Part shown: in pieces, positions 52,595 through 60,992 of the stretch
How the letters are laid out: the number at the start of each line of letters is the position of its first letter
How positions within the stretch are numbered: position 1 is the first letter of the stretch
Origin: Tidjanibacter sp.
Lineage (GTDB): Bacteria > Bacteroidota > Bacteroidia > Bacteroidales > Rikenellaceae
Length of the DNA: 64,000 bases
Direction: 5' to 3'
Assembly (NCBI GenBank): GCA_017396085.1
Contig: JAFQNC010000020.1
Span: 37,322 to 101,321 of the forward strand
Translations under genes and position numbers: made by a program
Notes under the pieces: model-generated
Database searches by the model: none
The model's input: only the letters and a program-made list of their open reading frames with translations
What the model was told of the DNA's origin: nothing

Positions 52595-55099
52595 ATGGAT
52601 TTAGAGGATAGGGGTAGGTTGTGGAATAGGGCTGTGCAGGTGTGGCGATGTTTGGTTGCCACTCTCCTCTTTGTGGTGGCACCTTTGGGGGCAATGGCAC
52701 AGCAGTTAAGCGACAAATTCCACGAAGAAAACCCGCAAGGACTCTTTGACGACATCCTCGGTGTGGCCGACACTACACTCCACTACCGACTCAACTCCTC
52801 CCTTCCGCTGTTTGACCGCACCGCACAATTCGGTTTCTACCACGTGGGCTACTCGCGCCGTGGCGAGGTGCGCACCTCCGAGGTCGTAAGACTTGGGGCT
52901 CACAATCTGCAATCGCCACTTGATGCGTGGGGCGACTACACACTGCTTGCTCTACTGCGCAGGGTGCCTATGGGCGGTGGAAACGAACTCTACACCTCCG
53001 AAGCCATCCACGGGGCCGACCTTCGCAGCGAGTGGTACGACCCTTCGCCTGCCCGCCTACGCTCCGAGGGCAATCTGAAACTGCAATATGCCGAGCGCAA
53101 CTACCGCCTTGGGGTACACTACTCCTCGGTGGGTTCGCTGTGTGCGGCCAATAGTAGTAGCACCGACAATAGCACTGTTGATAAATACTCCGATAAGGCT
53201 ACCGCCACCGACAGCACCTCCACCGAGGGCAGCTGTGGGTGGCGTTACTCTTTTGCGGCAGGGGCAAGGGGTGGTGGAGATGCACTTGTGGAGGGTGTCT
53301 ACCGCAACGATGCCTACCTCTGGTTGGCAGTCGAAAAGAGTGCCACGGCAGGTGGACTTTTTGGGCCGATGGATGTGCGCACGCTGATGGCTGTGGCGGT
53401 GGCTCCGGTGGAGAGGTCGGTGCGTAGTTGGAACACCGAGGAGGTCTTTGGGCTTGCTGCCGACAGGCTCTACAACTCTTCGTGGGGCTACCAGCAGGGT
53501 AGACGCAGGAGTGCAAAGATAAGGCGTGAGGTGGTGCCACTGCTCTACCTTTCCCACTCGTTGGAGGACAAACTGGGCATTGCAGGGGCCAACCTTTCGG
53601 CCCTCGTTAGGGCAGGGCGCAAGAGTAGCGTGGGGCTCGATTGGAACGAGGCCGACAGCCCTCTGCCCGATTGGTATGGCTACCTGCCGAGTGGCTATGC
53701 CGACCCCGAATTGGCCGACTTGGCTGCTGAGGTGTGGCGTAGGGGCGAGAGTGCCTACACGCAGGTGGGGTGGGATAGGCTGTGGAACATCAACCGCCGT
53801 TCACCGCGTGGGGCGGTCTACGCTATGGTAGACGAGGTTGTGGACCTCTTCTCGGCAGAGATTAACCTCTCCGGTGGCTATGGTGGCAGGCGCACGCAGG
53901 GTGGTCGCACGTGGAGTGCCGATGGGCTCTTTGGTGGCCTCACGATGGGTTACCACACCCAGCACCTGCACAACCAATTTGCCGACTTGCTCGGTGGGGA
54001 GTATCCTTCGGAGGGTTTTAGGCTCTACGACTATCGGGTGGAACACTTTGGCGGGCAACTCTACGGCTCGTGGCAAACCACAGGCGAGGGAGGGACGGTG
54101 GCTGTGAGTGGCGCACTCGGAAACCACACCTTCGCCTATGCCAATGCGCTGACCGGTAGGCGTGTGGCTCTGCGTAATTTGTCCTCGGCAACATTCAAAG
54201 CGGCTTGGAACTATCGCTTCGGGGTGGAGGGCGACTTGGCTGCTGCGCTCCACTACGACCTTCGCTCCCCACACCATTCGGCCCTGCTTGCTGCACCCGA
54301 GCAGGCCGCTACCATCAACCCCTATGCTCGCCCCGAACACAACCTCTCCGCCTCCGTCAGAGGAGAGTGGCGCAGGGGAAAAGTGAAGGGTGCGGTGTCG
54401 CTGTGGGGTGCCCTTGTGATGGGCGAGAGCAGGGTGGAACACTTTTGGAACGACTTAGACGACAGGTGGTCGGCACTTATGGCCGGCGGAATAAACACCC
54501 TGCGCTATGGTGTGGAGGCCGAGGCGGGGTGGTACATCAACTCCGAGTGGAGAGTTGAAGGCGTGTGTGCCATAGGACGTTGGGGGTATCTCCGAGGGGG
54601 CGTGGCCGACATCGTAGACGGCTCCACCTCCGAGGTGCTCACAAGCCACACAGCCCTGCACCTTGACGGACTTTGGAGTAGCGACTCGCCCTCGTTTGTG
54701 GCCCTACTGAAAACCACACATAGGTTGCCGAAGGGGTGGATGGTGGCACTCGAAGGCTCTCTTGCTGCGGGTAGATATATGGAGCCCTCGCTCTTCTTTT
54801 GCTCCGACTACCTCCTCTGCCGCAACCTCACGCCCGAGGAACGCACCGCCTTGCTTGGGCAGGAGTCGCTTGGGGTGGCACCCAACCTCTCGGCAGTGGT
54901 CTACCGCAGGGTGGGCCGAGTGGGGCTGTCGCTCTCGGTGCGCAACCTGCTGGGTGGCTCCTACAAGTATGGCGGCTACCGCCCTGTGCGCCTTTCGGTG
55001 GCCGAAAATGACTACTCGCTGCACTACACTCCACACCCAAACAAATATCAATACTCACTCCCACGACACATCTACCTCACGCTGAACTATGATTTTTAG
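52595..55099 (+). CDS. Large outer-membrane protein partnered with DUF5689 lipoproteins, 834 aa
   Basis: The signal peptide (VVAPLGAMAQ) comes after a 20-residue polar start. Many amphipathic strands follow (for example NLKLQYAERNYRLGVHYS, LFGGLTMGYHTQHL), and the chain ends LPRHIYLTLNYDF with the terminal Phe of outer-membrane barrels. VSLSVRNLLGGSYKYGGYRP resembles the last strands of TonB-dependent receptors. I see no plug domain. Its last 11 bp overlap the next gene (ATG at 55089), which codes for a DUF5689-like lipoprotein; the three genes form a tight operon. Confidence 0.7.
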   Translation: MDLEDRGRLWNRAVQVWRCLVATLLFVVAPLGAMAQQLSDKFHEENPQGLFDDILGVADTTLHYRLNSSLPLFDRTAQFGFYHVGYSRRGEVRTSEVVRLGAHNLQSPLDAWGDYTLLALLRRVPMGGGNELYTSEAIHGADLRSEWYDPSPARLRSEGNLKLQYAERNYRLGVHYSSVGSLCAANSSSTDNSTVDKYSDKATATDSTSTEGSCGWRYSFAAGARGGGDALVEGVYRNDAYLWLAVEKSATAGGLFGPMDVRTLMAVAVAPVERSVRSWNTEEVFGLAADRLYNSSWGYQQGRRRSAKIRREVVPLLYLSHSLEDKLGIAGANLSALVRAGRKSSVGLDWNEADSPLPDWYGYLPSGYADPELADLAAEVWRRGESAYTQVGWDRLWNINRRSPRGAVYAMVDEVVDLFSAEINLSGGYGGRRTQGGRTWSADGLFGGLTMGYHTQHLHNQFADLLGGEYPSEGFRLYDYRVEHFGGQLYGSWQTTGEGGTVAVSGALGNHTFAYANALTGRRVALRNLSSATFKAAWNYRFGVEGDLAAALHYDLRSPHHSALLAAPEQAATINPYARPEHNLSASVRGEWRRGKVKGAVSLWGALVMGESRVEHFWNDLDDRWSALMAGGINTLRYGVEAEAGWYINSEWRVEGVCAIGRWGYLRGGVADIVDGSTSEVLTSHTALHLDGLWSSDSPSFVALLKTTHRLPKGWMVALEGSLAAGRYMEPSLFFCSDYLLCRNLTPEERTALLGQESLGVAPNLSAVVYRRVGRVGLSLSVRNLLGGSYKYGGYRPVRLSVAENDYSLHYTPHPNKYQYSLPRHIYLTLNYDF

Positions 55100-55904
55100 G
55101 AACAATAAAATAGCACGCCTTGCACTCGTTCTGTGGGTACTTGGCGGATGGCTGTGGGGCTGTGCGGCCCTGCCCGAGCCATCCTCCGACCTGCCCACCG
55201 TGGAGCCCAATGCGCCCCTTGCGCTTGCGGCCGAGTGGGCCGATAGGGGTGTGGCTATGCCCGAGGGCGTTGTGTTTGGTGGCGTGGTGGTGGCCAACGA
55301 CTGGGGCGGTAATTTCTACCGTTCCATTGTGGTTGAGGACGAGAGTGGGGCAGTGGAGGTGAACATCGCACTCTATGCTCTGCACAACCTCTATCCCATC
55401 GGTGCGAGGGTGGCAATCAGGGCCGAGGGCCTTTCGGCTATGACCTACGAGGGTGTGGTGCAACTGGGGCGTGCGCCCTCTCCGTGGAACGACTACCGTG
55501 TGGAGCCCATCGGGGTGCCTGCCGAGATTGACCGCAGGGTGGTGGTTGTGGGCAATCCCACCGAAGAGGAGTCCGTGGAGCCGATGGTGTGTGAGGTGGG
55601 CGAACTTACCGAGCAGATGTGTGGCCGAGTGGTGCGTGTGGAGGGGTTGCGCTATGTGGGCACCGACACCGATTGGGGCTCCAATGCCTACGCATCCACC
55701 TCCTACAGACTATTTTCTACCCCTGAGGGCGACTCGCTTGCAGTCGCCACAAGCCGCTATGCCGACTTTGCCACCTGTCCGCTTCCTGCCGATGACGTAA
55801 GCGTGTCGGTCAGTGGAGTGCTCTACCGAGGCCGACACTTCGGGGCCGATATGTATGTTCTAAAACCACGTACCTATGAGGATATTTGTGAACAGCAGAG
55901 ATAG
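55089..55904 (+). CDS. DUF5689-like lipoprotein, 271 aa
   Basis: The signal with lipobox GWLWGCA makes it a lipoprotein. The segment VFGGVVVANDWGGNFYRSIV, with VEDESGAVEVNIALYALHNL and YPIGARVAIRAEGL, matches the DUF5689 OB-fold pattern found in Bacteroidetes lipoproteins next to outer-membrane receptors. The start overlaps the upstream stop by 11 bp, and its end overlaps the next gene by 29 bp. The ligand is unknown; a nucleic-acid or sugar ligand would be speculation. Confidence 0.75.
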   Translation: MIFRNNKIARLALVLWVLGGWLWGCAALPEPSSDLPTVEPNAPLALAAEWADRGVAMPEGVVFGGVVVANDWGGNFYRSIVVEDESGAVEVNIALYALHNLYPIGARVAIRAEGLSAMTYEGVVQLGRAPSPWNDYRVEPIGVPAEIDRRVVVVGNPTEEESVEPMVCEVGELTEQMCGRVVRVEGLRYVGTDTDWGSNAYASTSYRLFSTPEGDSLAVATSRYADFATCPLPADDVSVSVSGVLYRGRHFGADMYVLKPRTYEDICEQQR

Positions 55905-56658
55905 GGGCTTGGTGAGGGTGCTGCTTGTGGCTGCGATGGTGAGCCTGACCGCTTGTGGTGGCACCGAGGGCGGGGAGAGTGTGCGCACGGTGTCCATACG
56001 CACCCTCAAATCGCTCTATGCGGGCTATCCCGTGAGAATAACCGAGCCGTTGGAGGTGCGTGGAGTGGTGGTGGGTACCGACCGCTATGGCGAACAGTCG
56101 GGGCAACTTGTGGTGCAGGACCACACGGGCGGCATTACCTTCAGCATCGACAACCGCAACCTGCACGAAACATACTCCCTCGGCGACAGCCTGCACATCG
56201 GGTGCGTGGGTCTTACGCTCGGTGGCTATGGAAAGGCTGTGAGGGTGGGTGGCGAGCCTGCCGATGGCTACGAAACGAGCCCCATAGAGTGGGCCCATTG
56301 GTGTGAGATTACCACCGATTGTGGCGTTGGACAGGAGCCTAAACCGCACGTGCTGAACTACATAGGCGACTTGGGCCCACACCACATAGGCACTCTTGTA
56401 AGGCTCTCCGGAGTGCGCTTCGTGGAGGGAGGAGAGCCGCTGGCCGAGGAGGGAGTGGCAACCACCCGACATTTGGTTGGGCCGAGCGAGGGCGTTGGTT
56501 CCTTGGCCGACACCCTTGAGGTGAGGGCCAGTGGGCGTTCCGATTTCCACTCGCTGCTCCTACCCGTGGGTGAGTGCTCGGTGGTGGGCATAGCGGGCTA
56601 TTTCCACGATGCCTATCAACTGGTCATCGTTAGCCCCGATGATATTTTTCCTGAATAG
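55876..56658 (+). CDS. Second DUF5689-like lipoprotein, 260 aa
   Basis: The lipobox is SLTACGG. VRGVVVGTDRYGEQSGQLVV, QDHTGGITFSIDNRNLHETY and LGDSLHIGCVGLTLGGYG repeat the DUF5689 OB-fold pattern of the gene before it, with low identity, so the two look like old paralogues. The coding overlap of 29 bp with the first paralogue points to translational coupling. It is the last gene before a convergent minus-strand set. Confidence 0.75.
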   Translation: MRIFVNSRDRGLVRVLLVAAMVSLTACGGTEGGESVRTVSIRTLKSLYAGYPVRITEPLEVRGVVVGTDRYGEQSGQLVVQDHTGGITFSIDNRNLHETYSLGDSLHIGCVGLTLGGYGKAVRVGGEPADGYETSPIEWAHWCEITTDCGVGQEPKPHVLNYIGDLGPHHIGTLVRLSGVRFVEGGEPLAEEGVATTRHLVGPSEGVGSLADTLEVRASGRSDFHSLLLPVGECSVVGIAGYFHDAYQLVIVSPDDIFPE

Positions 56659-56723
56659 AAATATTCTCTCTTTTTTTGCTACACTCTATTGGTGCTCCAT
56701 ATAGAGCCGGCCCCCAAAAGGGG

Positions 56724-57341
56724 CTATGTGAGGGAGTCGAAGATGGACTCAAAGTGGGTGCGCAGCAGGTCGGGCTGTGCGATGAGGGCGCGTAGTTCGG
56801 CAAGGCGGGTGGCGTTGTCCGACTGCGGAATGTAGAGTTTGAGGTAGCCCCCGTGGTCATATTTTTCGTGTAGGTGCGCCAGAAAACGCTCCCAATGCTC
56901 ACTGCGGGTAAGGTGGGGGTAGTGGGCAAGGCCATACTGCACCGTGCGGCGCATCACCACCTCCGGCACAATCTCCCTGTCGGCCTCCGCCACAATGGCC
57001 CCGTATATGGAGCGTGGCGAGTGGTCGGAGGAGGCTCGGTGGTCCTCAATGGCCTCACGCATAGTGTTCAACTGTTCGGGGCTAAACCACCTCAGCAACA
57101 CCTTGTCTTCCAGCAGCATACGGCCCGAGGCCACGTGGTGCAACTCCCTGCCTTCGCAGAGGCCCACATCGTGCCACGCAGCAATGGTGTAGACCATATC
57201 GGGGTCCACATCGTAGTGCTCCGCAAGGGCAAGGCTACGCCTTATAACCCCCTCGGCGTGGTCCCTGCGGTGGGCTGCATCGTGGTGGTCGTAGCGGGGC
57301 AGGATGTGCTCCTCGATGTAGGCGACAAGTTCGCTGTTCAT
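56724..57341 (-). CDS. HD-domain phosphohydrolase, 205 aa
   Basis: The HD metal site is visible: HRRDHAEGVIRRSLALAEH supplies the first His, TIAAWHDVGLCEG (about 52-64) the HD pair, and AIEDHRASSDHSPRS a later His. HD proteins of this size hydrolyse nucleotides or related phosphates; no further assignment is safe. It starts 37 bp after the methyltransferase gene on the minus strand. Confidence 0.85.
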   Translation of the reverse strand: MNSELVAYIEEHILPRYDHHDAAHRRDHAEGVIRRSLALAEHYDVDPDMVYTIAAWHDVGLCEGRELHHVASGRMLLEDKVLLRWFSPEQLNTMREAIEDHRASSDHSPRSIYGAIVAEADREIVPEVVMRRTVQYGLAHYPHLTRSEHWERFLAHLHEKYDHGGYLKLYIPQSDNATRLAELRALIAQPDLLRTHFESIFDSLT

Positions 57342-57378
57342 AGGTCCGGTGGTGGAGGTTGCAACCTTTTTAATTTAC

Positions 57379-58281
57379 CTATTTTACACACCTATAATAG
57401 ACTCCCAGCGGTAGCGATTTGCCGGAGCGGTCGGTGAAGTAGAGTTCGCCAAACTGCTCCTCGCTGGGCTTTGCAATGAGCTGATTTACTGCACTCTTGG
57501 CGAGTAGGGCAGAGAGGCCCATAGAGTAGAGATTAAGCACCAAAAAGCCACCCTCCGCCAACAACTCGGCACACAGGGCAAGCATCTCGGCAATGTTCTG
57601 CTCAAGCACCCATTTTTCGCCCTCGGGGCCACGGCCGTAGGCGGGCGGGTCGAGGATGATACCATCGTAGCGGTGTCCACGCTTGACCTCCCTGCGGGCA
57701 AACTTCAACGCATCTTCCACCACCCAACGCACACCCTCAATGTGGCTCGCCTCGGCATTCTCCCTTGCCCACGTGATGCACTGCTTGACGCTGTCCACGT
57801 GGGTAACATCGGCACCTGCGGCTGCGGCCGCCAGTGAGGCACCACCCGTGTAGGCGAACATATTGAGCACCTTGGGGCGCACTTCGCCACCACCCCTACG
57901 CTGGGCTATGTTCTGCACCTTGCGGAAGATGAAATCCCAGTTCTCTGCCTGCTCGGGGAAGAGGCCCACGTGTTTGAACGAGGTCAGGCCAAGGCGCATC
58001 CTCAGGGTGCGACCCCCAACCTTGTGGCTCACAAACCACTGGTCGGGTTGTGTGGGCTTGAGGCTCCACTTGCCACGCTCCTCGCCACCGCCCTTTTCCC
58101 TCACAAAGGAGGCTGTGGCCAAGCGGCTCCACTCGCCCTCGGGCAGTGTGCGGTGCCAGATGGCTTGTGGCTCGGGACGGCGTGTGATGTAGCGACCGAA
58201 GCGCTCGAGTTTCTCAAAGTCGCCACAGTCGATGAGTTCGTAGTCTTCCCACGCAGGGGTAAGCAGTTCGGGGTGTTTCAT
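57379..58281 (-). CDS. Class I SAM-dependent methyltransferase, RlmI-like, 300 aa
   Basis: The SAM-binding motif LNMFAYTGGASLAAAAAGAD (about 138-157) is followed by the acidic strand end HVDSVKQCITWA. The substrate motif LDPPAYGRG (about 209-217) is the (N/D)PPx motif of RlmI/RlmK-like rRNA cytosine methyltransferases. The PUA domain of RlmI is missing from this shorter protein. The nucleobase target is inferred from the family only. Confidence 0.85.
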   Translation of the reverse strand: MKHPELLTPAWEDYELIDCGDFEKLERFGRYITRRPEPQAIWHRTLPEGEWSRLATASFVREKGGGEERGKWSLKPTQPDQWFVSHKVGGRTLRMRLGLTSFKHVGLFPEQAENWDFIFRKVQNIAQRRGGGEVRPKVLNMFAYTGGASLAAAAAGADVTHVDSVKQCITWARENAEASHIEGVRWVVEDALKFARREVKRGHRYDGIILDPPAYGRGPEGEKWVLEQNIAEMLALCAELLAEGGFLVLNLYSMGLSALLAKSAVNQLIAKPSEEQFGELYFTDRSGKSLPLGVYYRCVK

Positions 58282-58346
58282 ATATTAGTTTTCAGTTGTC
58301 AGTTGTCAGTTTTTTGGCTTACGGCTAATGGCTTACGGCTAATGGC
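58282..58346. repeat. Short tandem arrays
   Basis: CAGTTGT units and GGCTTACGGCTAATGGC units are packed into the 65-bp gap between two minus-strand genes. Confidence 0.7.
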
Positions 58347-60167
58347 CTACACCTTAACCACATACATCACGCAGGCCTTGCAGTCGAAACGCAAGCGGTA
58401 CTCATCATCGCCGTGGCGCAGGCTGAGTGGCTCACGCAACGAGCCACCACCACGGAGCAAACACTGCCCCAACTCCCTGCGGATGCAGTAGGGGGTGCGC
58501 ATAACCTCCACACCCGAGAGGTCGGGCAGCAGGTCGTAGCCCTCGTCTATATGCTCCACACCGTGGTCGGCATAGAACTCTCGGGCAAGCGAATTGACCA
58601 CGTTGTGGTCGCCACGCAGGTGGCGGAGGGGGTAGGCAACCCCTCGCTCCTCGGTGGCAATATTTTTTTGTGGTTGGATACCCCTACGCAGCTGCTCCAT
58701 CTGCTCCAGTACCTCTCTGCGCAATCCATTGAGCAGCGAGTTGGGTACAAAGGGCACAACCCCCTCCTCAAACGCCACCTCCACGCTCTCCACGTCAAAG
58801 GGCGAGCCGCCACTCTTGGCAAGCGAGGTGCGTATGTTGGCAAGTGCCGTGTCGGCCTTGGTTGCGGGGTCAAAGTGTTGGTTGATGGCCGCTTGTACCT
58901 CGTTACCCTCCTCATCACGCGCAGTGAGGACAACTCCCTCGCTGCCTCCGCCAATGGTAAGCCACAGGGGAAGTGAACGGCGTGTGTGGGTGGCGGCAAG
59001 GGTATCATAAAAGGCCTTGTCGTAGTTGCGGAACACGTGGACCCCCATCGCTATGGAGTCCATACGGTTGGGCCTGATGTGCCCACTCGGCTCCACGGCG
59101 TTGATGTTGGTGCCCACAAGGCCCCCATCGGCCACAAAGCAGACACCATCGCCGGCGTGCAGGGTAGCCTTGGTGTCAAGCCTGAACCACCCACGCCCGA
59201 CCTCCTTCACCCTGCCGAGCGATTCGCCCATAGCCTTGGGGGTGTCGAAGGTGGCAAGTCCGCTGCGCTTACCTCGGAACACATAGGGCCCTCCGTTGCG
59301 AGTGAAGGTCTTGGCCGGCGAGGGGGTGAAATCGGTGTTGATACGCCCACGTGAGGCTCGGCACAGGTGTGGGCGTGTGGCGAGAGCCTTGTTGAGCAGG
59401 TCGTTGTAGTGGGCGGTGATGTTGCGCACATAGGCCTCGTCTTTGAGCCTGCCCTCAATTTTCAGCGACACCACGCCCATATCCAAGAGGTCGCCCACGT
59501 GGGCCGACATATCCATATCCCTCACCGAGAGCAGGTGGGCCCCACGGCGCACCACTCGTCCGCCTCCGTCTACGAGGTCGTAGGTCTGACGGCAGGGCTG
59601 GCTACACTCGCCACGGTTGCCACTGCGGTGGCCCTGCGAGCGGCTCATATAGCATCTTCCGCTACCACACACGCAGATGGCTCCGTGCACAAAGACCTCA
59701 ATCTCCGCATCGGTGGAGGCGCAAATCTGCTCCATCTGCTCCTTTGTGAGTCCTCGCTCCAGCACCACTCGGCTGAAGCCCGCACGCCCCAAGAACGACA
59801 CCCCTTCGGGGGTGGCGTTGTACATCTGCGTGGAGGCGTGGAACTCCGCACCCACAAGGCCCATACGCAGGTAGGCAGTGTCCTGCACGATGAGTGCATC
59901 CACCCCTGCATCGAGGGCTGCTTGGGCTATGGAACGAGCCTCGGCGAGTTCGTGCTCATAGACTATGGTGTTGAGTGTCAGATAGAGCCTTGCACCAAAG
60001 AGGTGTGCATAGTCGGCAGCCTGCCTCACCTCCTCCAACGAGTTGGTTGCGGCAGCACGTGCCCCGAGGCTTGGCCCACCCATATAGACCGCATCCGCAC
60101 CGCTGTCTATGGCGGCACGTGCTGTGGCGAGGTTTTTGGCCGGTGCAAGGAGTTCTATGCGCTTCAT
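58347..60167 (-). CDS. U32-family RNA-modification-type protein, 606 aa
   Basis: The protein belongs to peptidase family U32, whose characterised bacterial members (RlhA, TrhP/TrhO-type) hydroxylate rRNA or tRNA bases. MKRIELLAPAKNLATARAAI and SGADAVYMGGPSLGARA open the TIM-like domain. The Fe-S-type Cys motif is ICVCGSGRCYMSR with GECSQPCRQ (about 175-205). The C-terminal part contains a further beta domain. The start MKRIE at 60167 is chosen; an in-frame TTG seven codons earlier would overlap the lysin stop. Confidence 0.88.
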   Translation of the reverse strand: MKRIELLAPAKNLATARAAIDSGADAVYMGGPSLGARAAATNSLEEVRQAADYAHLFGARLYLTLNTIVYEHELAEARSIAQAALDAGVDALIVQDTAYLRMGLVGAEFHASTQMYNATPEGVSFLGRAGFSRVVLERGLTKEQMEQICASTDAEIEVFVHGAICVCGSGRCYMSRSQGHRSGNRGECSQPCRQTYDLVDGGGRVVRRGAHLLSVRDMDMSAHVGDLLDMGVVSLKIEGRLKDEAYVRNITAHYNDLLNKALATRPHLCRASRGRINTDFTPSPAKTFTRNGGPYVFRGKRSGLATFDTPKAMGESLGRVKEVGRGWFRLDTKATLHAGDGVCFVADGGLVGTNINAVEPSGHIRPNRMDSIAMGVHVFRNYDKAFYDTLAATHTRRSLPLWLTIGGGSEGVVLTARDEEGNEVQAAINQHFDPATKADTALANIRTSLAKSGGSPFDVESVEVAFEEGVVPFVPNSLLNGLRREVLEQMEQLRRGIQPQKNIATEERGVAYPLRHLRGDHNVVNSLAREFYADHGVEHIDEGYDLLPDLSGVEVMRTPYCIRRELGQCLLRGGGSLREPLSLRHGDDEYRLRFDCKACVMYVVKV

Positions 60168-60184
60168 TTTTTTCTTGTCAAGTG

Positions 60185-60772
60185 TCAATTTTCCACTGCC
60201 GCAAACCGTGCGTAGGCTGTGGCAAGGCGCGTGTCGTAGTGGTTGAGTTTGTAGCCACTACCGTTGTAGCGTTTTGCAAAGGTAGTCCAATCTTTTGTTT
60301 TTAGGTATGCTGCGATGCCTGTTTTTTGCAGAAAACGCATCGCCAGCCTCATTTGCTCCACCTCGCTGCGGCTCATACGCTCTGCAAACTCCTCGGCCGA
60401 GCCGCACCCACACGTGGCCCAATGGAAACCCATAATCTGAAACAGCCCCCAACTGGCCGACTCAATGGCTGCCGCACGGCAGATGGACTCCGCACGCTCG
60501 AAACGCTCCCACTCGCCTGCACCCCTGCGGTAGTGGGTGCGCACCCAGCGGGGGTAGACAATGTCGGGGTGGGCGGCCGCCAAGGGCTCGGGGTCTATGC
60601 CACGTTGTGTGAGCCTGCGCCAAAAAATGTGCCCCTCGAAGAGTATGCGTGGCCTGCCATCGGCCAAGAAGCCTCCCTTGCTGCTACACTCCACCTCCAC
60701 CACTGCTTTGAGGGCGGCTACCTCCACGTCTAACTCCGTGGCCAACTGCTGAAAATCTTGCTCTGTTACCAT
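60185..60772 (-). CDS. N-acetylmuramidase-type phage lysin (DUF3380-like), 195 aa
   Basis: The sequence follows the N-acetylmuramidase family found as phage endolysins. LKAVVEVECSSKGGFLADGR and PRILFEGHIFWRRL contain the conserved Glu residues and the ILFE(G/R)H segment. RAAAIESASWGLFQIMGFHW is the 'aSwGlfQimG' block, and TTFAKRYNGSGYKLNHYDTR is the C-terminal 'YNG..y..n.Y' block. There is no signal peptide, so it would need a holin to reach the wall; the only holin in the window is at 7767-8177. No other phage gene adjoins it. It lies 17 bp upstream of the U32 gene on the same strand. Confidence 0.88.
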   Translation of the reverse strand: MVTEQDFQQLATELDVEVAALKAVVEVECSSKGGFLADGRPRILFEGHIFWRRLTQRGIDPEPLAAAHPDIVYPRWVRTHYRRGAGEWERFERAESICRAAAIESASWGLFQIMGFHWATCGCGSAEEFAERMSRSEVEQMRLAMRFLQKTGIAAYLKTKDWTTFAKRYNGSGYKLNHYDTRLATAYARFAAVEN

Positions 60773-60992
60773 AGTTCGTTTTTGGTAACAAAAGTATGCC
60801 CAACGGGAGGGGGAGTGTTTACCCTTTTTCTGAATTTCTGCGCCCCGCAGCGATAAGCGGCTTCTGGGCCGACTGGGCCGACTGGGGCTTTAAGGGCTTT
60901 AAGGGCTTTAGGGTCCTTAAGGCCCTTAAGGTCTTTAGAAAAAATATTTACTAATTACTCTTTACTAATTACTCTTTACTCTTTACTCTTTG
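60773..60992. repeat. Repeat-filled spacer between lysin and PAP2 genes
   Basis: GCGATAAGCGGC at about 60848 recalls the arm of hairpin copy 5. A CTTTAAGGG/CCTTAAGGC-type array covers about 60886-60938, and TTACTAA/TTACTCT units about 60945-60985. No gene is seen. Confidence 0.65.
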
